Assembly (NCBI RefSeq): GCF_008639165.1
Contig: NZ_CP029197.1
Coordinates: forward strand, 6,638,001-6,702,000
Direction of reading: 5' to 3'
DNA: 64,000 nucleotides
Source: Streptomyces venezuelae ATCC 10712
GTDB taxonomy: Bacteria > Actinomycetota > Actinomycetes > Streptomycetales > Streptomycetaceae
Part shown: in pieces, positions 50,166 to 57,982 of the stretch
How positions within the stretch are numbered: position 1 is the stretch's first letter
Layout of the letters: each line of letters begins with the position of its first letter
Notes under the pieces: model-generated
The model's database searches: none
Told to the model about the DNA's origin: nothing
What the model saw: the letters and a program-made list of their open reading frames with translations, nothing else
Program-made: the position numbers and the translations under genes

Positions 50166-51383
50166 TCAGACCTCGTCCCAGGTGACGGGCAGCCGGTGCA
50201 CGCCGTACACGTTCATCTCGGTCCGCAGCGGCACCTCCTCGGCCGGCACGTCGAGCCGCAGCGTGGGGAACCGCCTCAGCAGCGCGGGCAGGGCCACCGT
50301 CATCTCGACGCGGGCCAGTTGCTGGCCCAGGCACTGGTGGATGCCGTGCCCGAAGCCCAGGTGCCCCGTGGCCTTGCGGTGTACGTCGAGGGTGTCGGGG
50401 TCGGGGAACCGCTCCGGGTCCCGGTTGGCGGCCTCAAGGGAGAGGGTGACGCTCTCGCCCGCCCTGATGAGCACGCCTTCCACCTCGACGTCCTCCAGGG
50501 CGGTCCGCACTCCGGTGTGGGCGACGGTCAGATAGCGCATCAGCTCCTCCACGGCGCCCGGGGCAAGGGCCGGGTCCGCGCGCAGCGCGTCCGCCTGTTC
50601 CGGGTGGGTGAGGAGCGCGAACGTTCCGTGGGCGATCATGTTGGCGGTGGTGTCGAGGCCGGCGGCGAGCAGGAAGCCTCCGACGCCGACGAGTTCCTCG
50701 TCGGTGAGGTCGGAGTCCTGGGCCAGGTCGCCGAGCAGGTCGTCGGAGGGCTCGGCCCGCTTGGCCGCGACCAGCTCCGCCATGTACCCGAGGAACGCGG
50801 TGAACGCGGCCTCCATCTCCTCGGGCGACACGTCCATCGACATGATCGTCTGAGCGTGCTCCTGGAAGCGCTCGCGGTCCGCGTACGGCACGCCGAGCAG
50901 CTCGCAGATCATCAGCGCGGGCAGCGGTCGTGCGAAGGCCTCGACCAGGTCGACGCCCGGGCCGCCGCGCTCCATCGCGTCCAGGTGCCCGGCGGTGAGC
51001 TCCGCGACCCGGTCGGTGAGCTGCCGCATCCGGCGGACGGTGAACTTGCCGGTGAGCAGCCGCCGGAAGCGGGTGTGCTCGGGTGCGTCCATCCCGGTCA
51101 TGTCGCCGACGGGGGCGGGTGCCGGCGGGCCCTCGGGGCCGCCGGGGAAGGGGTAGTGCATCAGCTCGTACCGCGAGCTGAACCGGGGGTCGCCCAGGAC
51201 GGAGCGCACCGCGGCGTGGCCGGTGGCCAGCCAGCCGATGTGTCCGTCGGGGTACGTCATCCGGGCCAGCGGGCCGGTGGCGCGGACCTCGGCGAGTCCG
51301 GCGGGCGGGTCGAAGGGGCAGCCGGCGGCTCGCCCGGTGGGAAGCGTGACGGGTGCGGTGGCAGGGGTCTGTTCGTTCTGCAC
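50166..51383 (-). CDS. Cytochrome P450, CYP105-like
   Basis: A 405-aa soluble monooxygenase. I chose GTG 51383 (VQNEQTPATAPVTL) because GGAGG lies directly upstream; the open frame continues earlier. The I-helix is AAGLDTTANM (240-249), the heme loop FGHGIHQCLGQQLAR with Cys351, and the K-helix EELMR. The CYP105 family often carries LDTT instead of HETT. The ferredoxin gene follows, giving a complete electron-acceptor pair except for the reductase. The substrate is unknown, with xenobiotics or macrolides common for the family. Confidence 0.93.
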   Translation of the reverse strand: MQNEQTPATAPVTLPTGRAAGCPFDPPAGLAEVRATGPLARMTYPDGHIGWLATGHAAVRSVLGDPRFSSRYELMHYPFPGGPEGPPAPAPVGDMTGMDAPEHTRFRRLLTGKFTVRRMRQLTDRVAELTAGHLDAMERGGPGVDLVEAFARPLPALMICELLGVPYADRERFQEHAQTIMSMDVSPEEMEAAFTAFLGYMAELVAAKRAEPSDDLLGDLAQDSDLTDEELVGVGGFLLAAGLDTTANMIAHGTFALLTHPEQADALRADPALAPGAVEELMRYLTVAHTGVRTALEDVEVEGVLIRAGESVTLSLEAANRDPERFPDPDTLDVHRKATGHLGFGHGIHQCLGQQLARVEMTVALPALLRRFPTLRLDVPAEEVPLRTEMNVYGVHRLPVTWDEV

Positions 51384-51569
51384 GTTGTCCTCCGTGATGA
51401 GAAGCCCGGCCGGGTTGTACGCCGGGCCGGGGCGGGGCCGGAGGGCGGTCGCCGGGTCGAGGCATGGCGGTGCCGTCCTCCTGGCCCTCATGGGTGTCGG
51501 CGCAGGGGGAGCGTGGGTGTGGGGTGAAGGGTGAAGGGGGGCCGGAGCCCCGCCGGTCTCGGTCCGGGG

Positions 51570-52100
51570 CTAGCGGGCCCAGCCCCGGATGCTCAGGCCG
51601 TCCCGGGTGGCCGGGCCGGCGGGGCGGGGCGTGCCGTCGCCCGGTTCGAGGGCCCGGGCCGCCGCCCGTACGAGCCAGGCGTTGGTCGACAGGCCCTCCT
51701 GGCCCGCCGCGTCGTCCACCCGGGCCTTGAGGTGGGTGGGGAGCCGGAAGTTGATGCGGGCCGTGCCGCCCTCGTCACCGTCGCCCGGGAGTGGTGCCAG
51801 TGGCGCCATGGATGGCGCCAGCGGTGCCAGCGGTGTGGCCGTGTCCGTGCCGGACGGCTGCGGGGGCGTCACCACGAACTCGGGGTCCAGTCCCCGCAGT
51901 CGCATGTCCACCGACCCCGGGGCCAGTTCGCGGGTGATCTCCGCCGACGCGGCCGACAGCGCGTCGAGCAGGGTCAGCCGGGCGGCCGACTCCAGTGGGG
52001 CGGTCAGCCGTACGGCCAGGGCGCGGGCCTCGTCCCCGCCGGCGTCGGCGGCGGCCGTGAGTTCGCCGCGGAGGTGTTCGACGTACGGGGTCAGGTCCAT
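51570..52100 (-). CDS. Ribbon-helix-helix (HicB-like) DNA-binding protein
   Basis: A 176-aa protein; ATG 52100, or GTG 52106. The C-terminal RHH fold is at about 114-150: ARINFRLPTHLKARVDDAAG and LSTNAWLVRAAARALE. The N-terminal 70 residues are helical (MDLTPYVEHLRGELTAAADA), and a low-complexity linker (PLAPLAPSMAPLAPLP) joins them. No toxin-like ORF is next to it, so it is not an obvious toxin-antitoxin pair. Palindromes TGGCGCCA upstream, and within the linker coding sequence, suggest autoregulation. Confidence 0.8.
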   Translation of the reverse strand: MDLTPYVEHLRGELTAAADAGGDEARALAVRLTAPLESAARLTLLDALSAASAEITRELAPGSVDMRLRGLDPEFVVTPPQPSGTDTATPLAPLAPSMAPLAPLPGDGDEGGTARINFRLPTHLKARVDDAAGQEGLSTNAWLVRAAARALEPGDGTPRPAGPATRDGLSIRGWAR

Positions 52101-52122
52101 GTGCACGATAGTGACACCAATG

Positions 52123-52187
52123 TGGCGCCATCGCAAGCCATCATGGCGCCAGATGGCATCACGTGGCGCAATGTGGCGCCAGATGGC
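52123..52187. promoter_or_regulatory. Cluster of TGGCGCCA palindromes upstream of the RHH gene
   Basis: Perfect TGGCGCCA is at 52123-52130, 52144-52151 and 52174-52181; TGGCGCCAGATGGC occurs twice (52144-52157, 52174-52187, 30 bp apart). Partial copies (TGGCGCA, TGGCGTG) lie at 52164 and 52184-52199. Two further TGGCGCCA copies at 51801-51808 and 51813-51820 lie inside the gene's linker region. It is the likely operator of the RHH protein. Confidence 0.75.
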
Positions 52188-52306
52188 GTGAACTGGCGTG
52201 CTGGATGTGCTGGGCGGGTCATGGCGGGGCTGGGGGCGCGACCCGGCGAGCCACCCGCACGCCGACGCGATCCGCGTGCACCGCCGGCCGGCGGGCGGAA
52301 GCGCCC

Positions 52307-53713
52307 CTACGCCGAGGCCTGCCCCCGCCCCCCGCCGCCGCCGTTCGTCGGCGGATACGTTGGGCGCTGCGGTATCGACGGCGAACCCTGCGGTGACGGC
52401 AGCGGCGGCAGGGACGGCTGGTGCAGCCAGGCCGAGAGGAGCTCGGCCACCGGCTCGTCCGCGTAGCGGGCCACGTGCGCGGCGAAGACCGCCGTGGTCA
52501 CCACGCCGTGGCGGTGCACCGTCGCCCAGTCGCGCAGCATGCGGAAGAACGCGCGGTCGCCGAGAGCGCAGCGGATCGCGTGCACGGTGAGGCCGCCGCG
52601 CTCGTACAGCCGGTCGTCGAACATCAGCTTGCGGCCGGGGTCGGCGAGCTTCAGGTCCTGCGGCTGGGCGGACAGCATCCGGTGCGCGGCGGCGGCCAGT
52701 TCCTGCGCGCCCCGGCCGCCGGAACGCTCCGACCAGAGCCACTCGGCGTACTTGGCGAGCCCCTCGTTCAGCCAGATGTGCCGCCAGTCGGCGATGGTCA
52801 CGCTGTTCCCGAACCACTGGTGCGCCAGCTCGTGGGCGACGAGCCGCTCGGAGCCGCGCGCCCCGTCGACGTGGTTGGCGCCGAAGAGGGAGAGCCCCTG
52901 GGCCTCCACCGGGACGTCGAGCTCCTCGTCGGCGACGACCACCGCGTACTCGCCGAACGGGTACGGCCCGAAGAGCTCCTCGAACAGCTGCATCATGGCG
53001 GGCTGCCGGGCGAAGTCGCGGGAGAAGCGCGGCAGGAGGTGCGCCGGTACGTGGGCGCTCTGCGGCACCCCGCCGAGCCCCGGGTCGCCGAGCAGCACCG
53101 TCTGGTACATGCCGATCGAGAGGCCGACCAGGTAGCTGGAGGTGGGCGCGGACTGCTCGTACACCCATGTGGTCGTGCTGGCCTTGGTCGTCCGGGTCAG
53201 CAGCCGCCCGCCCGCCACCACGGTGTACGCGGAGGGGGTGTTGACCGAGATCTGGTACGAGGCCTTGTCGGCGGGCCGGTCGTTGCACGGGTACCAGGAG
53301 GGCGCGCCGACGGGCTGGCTGGCCACCAGCGCTCCGTCGGTCAGCTCCTCCCAGCCGAGCCCGCCCCACGGGCTGCGCACCGGCCTGGGGTTGCCCGCGT
53401 AGTGCACCTCCACGGTGAAGGCGGCGCCGGCGGGCAGCGGCTTGGCCGGGCGGACCCGGAGCCTGCCGCCGCGGTGGGTGTAGTGCGGCGCCCGGCCGTC
53501 CACGAGGATCCGGCCGACCCTGAAATCGGAGAGGTTGAGGTGGAACTCGCTGAGCGGCGCCCGGCCGGCGATCGCGCTGAGCCGGGCCGTCCCCGCGAGC
53601 CGGTTGGGGCCGGGACGGTACTCCAGGGCGAGTTCGTACCGGTGCACTCGGTAACGGGAGTCGCCGTGGTCCGGGAAGTACGGGTCCGTCGCCGTTGTCC
53701 GCTCGCCGCCCAC
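52307..53713 (-). CDS. M1-family zinc metallopeptidase (possible poly-amino-acid hydrolase)
   Basis: A 468-aa gluzincin aminopeptidase. I chose GTG 53713 because GGGAG is six bases upstream; a GTG at 53764 would overlap the NRPS gene but has no site. The zinc motif is VAHELAHQWFGN (His294, Glu295, His298) with the third ligand Glu317 (LNEGLAKY), the exact HExxH-x18-E spacing. The usual GAMEN exopeptidase loop is VEAQGLSLFG. The domain order is N-terminal beta, catalytic, and a short C-terminal tail that is Pro/Gly-rich; the helical C-terminal domain of PepN is missing. Its place after a Pls-like NRPS matches poly-lysine-degrading M1 enzymes of producers. Confidence 0.9.
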   Translation of the reverse strand: MGGERTTATDPYFPDHGDSRYRVHRYELALEYRPGPNRLAGTARLSAIAGRAPLSEFHLNLSDFRVGRILVDGRAPHYTHRGGRLRVRPAKPLPAGAAFTVEVHYAGNPRPVRSPWGGLGWEELTDGALVASQPVGAPSWYPCNDRPADKASYQISVNTPSAYTVVAGGRLLTRTTKASTTTWVYEQSAPTSSYLVGLSIGMYQTVLLGDPGLGGVPQSAHVPAHLLPRFSRDFARQPAMMQLFEELFGPYPFGEYAVVVADEELDVPVEAQGLSLFGANHVDGARGSERLVAHELAHQWFGNSVTIADWRHIWLNEGLAKYAEWLWSERSGGRGAQELAAAAHRMLSAQPQDLKLADPGRKLMFDDRLYERGGLTVHAIRCALGDRAFFRMLRDWATVHRHGVVTTAVFAAHVARYADEPVAELLSAWLHQPSLPPLPSPQGSPSIPQRPTYPPTNGGGGGRGQASA

Positions 53714-53751
53714 TGCCGCTCCCTGCCCTGTGCTGTGCTCGCGCGGCCCGT

Positions 53752-56700
53752 TCAGGCCCGCCACGCCTCGATCGGATTGCCCAGCCAGCGGGTGTCGGCG
53801 GGGACCGATTCCCCGGCCATCACGAGAGACGCGGGCCCCAGCGTGCTGCGGGCCCCGACCGAACTGCCGGGCAGGACGATTCCGCCCGGGCCCAGCGTGG
53901 CGCCCTCGCGGAGGACCACAGTATCCGTCCTCAAGATCCGGTCGTGGAAGAGGTGTGTCTGCAACACACAGCCCCGGTTCACGCTGACCGCGTCACCGAG
54001 GACGACCAGGTCGGCCTCGGGCAGCCAGTAGCTCTCGCACCACACGCCCCGGCCGATCCGCGCCCCGAGACCGCGCAGCCACAGGGACATGACCGGCGTG
54101 CCGGGCACCGCGCCGATCAGCCACGGCACGGCGAGGACCTCGACGAACGTGTCGGCCAGCTCGTTGCGCCACACGAAGCCGCTCCACAGCGGGTGTTCGC
54201 CCGTCCGGTGCCGGCCGACGAGCAGCCACTTGGCCGCCACCGAGACCAGGCACGCGGCGGCGCCGGCCGCGAGCAGCACGGCGCCGGACAGCAGCGCCGC
54301 GACCCCGGCCCCCCGGCCGGCGGCGGCGAGGGCGCACAGGGCCGCCACCGTCAGGACGGCGAGGGCGGCCGAGCAGAACACCGGGACGAGCCGGAACAGC
54401 TCCACGAGTCCGCGCGCCCACAGCAGCCGCGCGGGCGGTTCGTACGTCCTGCTGCCGTCGGTGTCGGCGGCGGACCGGGGCAGCCTGACCGGCGGCAGGC
54501 CCAGATACGAGCTGCCCTTCTTCGCCTTCTTCGGCGTCGCGGACAGCACGCCGACCAGACCGTCGTCCGGCACCGTACGGCCCGGCGCGGTCATCCCGGA
54601 GTTGCCGAGGAAGGCCCGGCGGCCGATCTCGGAGTGCCCGATGCGCACCCAGCCGCCGCCCAGCTCGTACGGGGCGGTCAGCGTGTCGTCGGCGAGGAAC
54701 GCGCCCTCGCCGACGGTCGTCAGGCTCGGCAGCGCGAGCACCGTCGACACCTCGGCGCCCCGGCCGATCCGCATCCCCAGCAGCCGCAGCCACACCGGGG
54801 TGATCAGCCCGGCGTACAGCGGGAAGAGCGTCTCCCGTGCCAGGTCCATCAGTTGCGTCACCGTCCACGCCTGCCAGGCGACCCTGCTGTGCGCGGGGTG
54901 GCTGCCGGTGCGCAGACCGAGGCTCAGCAGCCGTACGGAGACCAGGACGAGCGCCGCGTACGCGAAGCCGTACGCGAGCGCCCCGGGCACCACGGCGAGC
55001 AGCGCGCCCCGCAGCGCCTCGGCGAGCCCGGCGCCGGCGGGCACGAAGCGGCTCGCGACCAGCAGCGCGGGCAGCGCCGCGAGCACCGGCAGCGCGGTGA
55101 GCAGGAATCCGGTCGCACCGTAGACGGCCCGCCAGCGGACCCTGCGCGCCGGCCGCTCCTTGGGCCAGTTCCGCTTGGCCTTGCCGAGCTTGCCCGCGGG
55201 GGCTCCGGCCCAGCGCTGGCCGGTCGGGATCTGTCCGGCCACGGCGGAACCGGGCGCCACCTCGGCCCGCTTGCCGACCCGCGCGCCGGGGAACAGCATG
55301 CTGCGGGTGCCGACCACCGCGCCCGCGCCGACCTTGACCGGCCCGATCTCCAGCCGGTCGCCGTCCAGCCAGTAGCCGGACAGGTCCACCTCGGACTCCA
55401 CGGCGCAGCCACGGCCGAGCTTGAGCATGCCGGTGACCGGCGGCAGCGCGTGCAGGTCCACCTCGGGGCCGACCTTGGCGCCCAGCGCCCGGGCGTAACG
55501 TTCCAGCCAGGCACCGGTGAGCGAGGTCGCGCCGACGCACTCGGCGAGCCGCTCGGCCGTCCACAGCCGCAGATGGACGCTGCCGCCGCGCGGATGGCGG
55601 CCCGCCTTCACCCCGCGCAGCAGCAGCCGGGCGCCGCCCGCCGCGATCGCGAGCCGGCCGGGCGGGCTGAAGAGCAGCGCCGCGCCGGCGGCGACGAGCC
55701 ACCACGAGGCGGTCGGCGCCCACGGGTACGCCCCGAACCGGTGCAGGACGTTGCCCAGGGCGAGCAGCGCCACCGTCCAGCGCAGCCCGACCACGGTGAG
55801 CAGGGGGAGCAGCAGGACGCTCTGGAGGAGTTTCGTCCGGAACGGCACCGGTGCGACGGTCCGTACGGCCCCGTCGTCCTGGACGGACCTCTCCAGGCGC
55901 CGGGCCAGCTTGCGCAGGGTGGGCTGCTGGTAGATGTCGACGACGGCCGCGCTCGGATAGCGGGTGCGCAGCCGGGTGGTGAGCTGGGCGGCGGCGAGGC
56001 TGTTGCCGCCGATGGCGAAGAAGTCGTCGGCGGCGCCGGTGACGGCCACACCGAGGGTCTCGGCCCACTGCTCGGCGAGCCAGGCCTCGGTGCCGTACAG
56101 CTGCTCGGCGGGGCCCGCGGTCTCCAGATCGGGCAGGGGCCAGGGCAGCGCGTCCCGGTCGACCTTCCCCGAGGTGCGGGTCGGCAGCTCGGCGACCGGC
56201 GCCAGCAGCGGTACGAGGGCGGCGGGGAGTTCGGCGCGCAGCCGCTCGACCGCGGTCGCGTGGTCCCAGCCGTCCTGGGTGACGAGATAGCCGACGAGCA
56301 GCTGGTTGCCGCCGCGCGCGGTCCGGACGGCGGCGGCCGCTCCGGCGACGCCCGGCAGGGCCTGGAGGGCGGAGTCCACCTCGCCCAGTTCGATGCGGCG
56401 GCCGCCGAGCTTGATCTGCTCGTCGCCGCGGCCGAGGAAGACCAGGCCCTCGGGCTCGGCGCGGACGAGATCGCCGCTGCGGTACGCGCGCTCCCAGCCG
56501 AGCGACTCCAGCGGGGCGTACTTCTCGGCGTCCTTCTCCGGGTCGAGGTAGCGGGCGAGGCCGACGCCGCCGATCACCAGCTGGCCGCTGCCGCCCATCG
56601 GCACGGGCTCGCCGGACTCGTCGACGACGGCCAGCTCCCAGCCGTTCAGCGGGAGGCCGATCCTGATCGGCTCCTCGCCGGTCAGGAGGGAGGCGCAGGC

Positions 56701-57654
56701 GACGACGGTGGCCTCGGTCGGGCCGTACGTGTTCCACACCTCGCGGCCCTCGGTGACCAGACGCTGGGTCAGTTCGGGCGGGCAGGCCTCGCCGCCGAAG
56801 ATCAGCAGCCGGACCTCGGCCAGGGCCTCCGGCTCCCACAGCGCGGCGAGGGTCGGCACCGTGGAGACCACGGTGATCTCCTGCTCGACCAGCCACGGCC
56901 CGAGGTCGGCGCCGCTGCGCACCTGCGAGCGGGGTACGGGGACGAGGCAGGCGCCGTGGCGCCAGGCGAGCCACATCTCCTCGCAGGAGGCGTCGAAGGC
57001 GACGGAGAGGCCCGCCATGACGCGGTCGCCGGGGCCGATCGGCTCGTCGACGAGGAAGAGCGCGGCCTCGGCGTCCACGAAGGCGGCGGCGCTGCGGTGG
57101 CTGACGGCGACGCCCTTGGGCCGGCCCGTCGAGCCGGAGGTGAAGATGATCCAGGCGTCGTGCTCGGGGCCGGGCCGCGCGGCGGGCGCGCCCTCCCCGT
57201 CCCGGCCGGTGGCGTCGATCCGCTGCCCGGCGCCGACCACGGCCCGCACCCCGGCCTCGCCGAAGACCAGTTCGGCGCGCTCGTCGGGGTCCTCGGCGTC
57301 GACCGGCACATAGGCGGCGCCCGCGGCGAGGACGGCGAGGACGGCCACGTACAGCTCGTTCGTCCCGGAGGGGACCCGGACGCCGACCCGGTCGCCGAGG
57401 CCCACCCCGGCGGCGGCGAGGGCGCGGCGCCGCCGCTCGACCTCGGCGGCCAGCGCCCGGTAGGTCAGCCGAGCGGTGCCGTCGTCCAGGGCGAGCTCGT
57501 CGGGGTGGTCCCGGACGGAGGCCTCGAAGACGTCGACGAGGGTGCGCACGGGGGCGGCGGGTCCTGCGGTGAACCGGGCCGCCTTGCCGGACTCCTCCCG
57601 CGTGGCCCCGTCGTCGAGCAGAGTGGTCTCACCGCGCTCAGGTGTGGCTGCCAT
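53752..57654 (-). CDS. Pls/PosA-type single-module NRPS (poly-amino-acid synthetase-like)
   Basis: A 1300-aa protein starting at ATG 57654. The adenylation domain (35-510) has A3 FTSGSTGRPKGVAVSH, A5 NTYGPTEA and A10 TSGKVDRD with Lys497; the pocket begins D221-A222-x-x-E225, where the Glu could pair with a basic side chain. The carrier domain has GGNSLAA with Ser552. There is no condensation or thioesterase domain. Residues 600-1300 alternate membrane helices (six in three pairs) with three hexapeptide-repeat-like domains (VGAGAVVGTRSMLFPGARVG, VLGDAVSVNRGCVLQTHLFH), the architecture of epsilon-poly-lysine synthetase. The product is likely a cationic isopeptide polymer; the monomer is not proven. 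Confidence 0.88.
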   Translation of the reverse strand: MAATPERGETTLLDDGATREESGKAARFTAGPAAPVRTLVDVFEASVRDHPDELALDDGTARLTYRALAAEVERRRRALAAAGVGLGDRVGVRVPSGTNELYVAVLAVLAAGAAYVPVDAEDPDERAELVFGEAGVRAVVGAGQRIDATGRDGEGAPAARPGPEHDAWIIFTSGSTGRPKGVAVSHRSAAAFVDAEAALFLVDEPIGPGDRVMAGLSVAFDASCEEMWLAWRHGACLVPVPRSQVRSGADLGPWLVEQEITVVSTVPTLAALWEPEALAEVRLLIFGGEACPPELTQRLVTEGREVWNTYGPTEATVVACASLLTGEEPIRIGLPLNGWELAVVDESGEPVPMGGSGQLVIGGVGLARYLDPEKDAEKYAPLESLGWERAYRSGDLVRAEPEGLVFLGRGDEQIKLGGRRIELGEVDSALQALPGVAGAAAAVRTARGGNQLLVGYLVTQDGWDHATAVERLRAELPAALVPLLAPVAELPTRTSGKVDRDALPWPLPDLETAGPAEQLYGTEAWLAEQWAETLGVAVTGAADDFFAIGGNSLAAAQLTTRLRTRYPSAAVVDIYQQPTLRKLARRLERSVQDDGAVRTVAPVPFRTKLLQSVLLLPLLTVVGLRWTVALLALGNVLHRFGAYPWAPTASWWLVAAGAALLFSPPGRLAIAAGGARLLLRGVKAGRHPRGGSVHLRLWTAERLAECVGATSLTGAWLERYARALGAKVGPEVDLHALPPVTGMLKLGRGCAVESEVDLSGYWLDGDRLEIGPVKVGAGAVVGTRSMLFPGARVGKRAEVAPGSAVAGQIPTGQRWAGAPAGKLGKAKRNWPKERPARRVRWRAVYGATGFLLTALPVLAALPALLVASRFVPAGAGLAEALRGALLAVVPGALAYGFAYAALVLVSVRLLSLGLRTGSHPAHSRVAWQAWTVTQLMDLARETLFPLYAGLITPVWLRLLGMRIGRGAEVSTVLALPSLTTVGEGAFLADDTLTAPYELGGGWVRIGHSEIGRRAFLGNSGMTAPGRTVPDDGLVGVLSATPKKAKKGSSYLGLPPVRLPRSAADTDGSRTYEPPARLLWARGLVELFRLVPVFCSAALAVLTVAALCALAAAGRGAGVAALLSGAVLLAAGAAACLVSVAAKWLLVGRHRTGEHPLWSGFVWRNELADTFVEVLAVPWLIGAVPGTPVMSLWLRGLGARIGRGVWCESYWLPEADLVVLGDAVSVNRGCVLQTHLFHDRILRTDTVVLREGATLGPGGIVLPGSSVGARSTLGPASLVMAGESVPADTRWLGNPIEAWRA

Positions 57655-57982
57655 CGGACCTCGCGTCTCGTTCCCGGCAACGTCCGGGTCGCCGGCGGAG
57701 CCCGGGTCTGCCCAGGTTGTTCCGTTCCGGCGCCAACACAGCCCGCCAGTCTAGTGCGACCCCCCGGTTTCTCCCGCGAATGTCTTGCGCGTGGCCGGTT
57801 CGGGGCGGTAATGGGGGGCCGTTCGGCGGATCGGCGGGACGACGGGTCCGTGAAGGATCGGTGCGGGACCGGCGGGCCGGTCGCTTCCGGTCAACTAGCG
57901 GCAAACCGCGAAAGGTTCACGAAGGCCTGCGTCACAGTGGGATGAAACGATCACTGGGGCGCGGCTTTCGGAGCGGGATGCG
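57655..57982. other. Divergent intergenic region between NRPS and AfsR-like regulator
   Basis: This 328-bp gap holds no gene. It must contain two promoters: one for the Pls-like synthetase (minus) and one for the regulator (plus). TTGCGC followed by 18 bp and TAATGG near 57792-57821 is a weak candidate for the plus strand. No clear heptamer repeats of the SARP type were found. Confidence 0.5.

Noticed and set aside
51570..52100. RHH gene considered as a toxin-antitoxin antitoxin
   Set aside because: No small toxin-type ORF lies next to it on the same strand; the neighbours are a P450 and a metallopeptidase.
53695..57945. 1416-codon open frame on the plus strand opposite the Pls-like NRPS gene
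   Set aside because: A shadow of the GC-rich minus-strand gene; the translation is Arg/Gly/His-rich with no domains.
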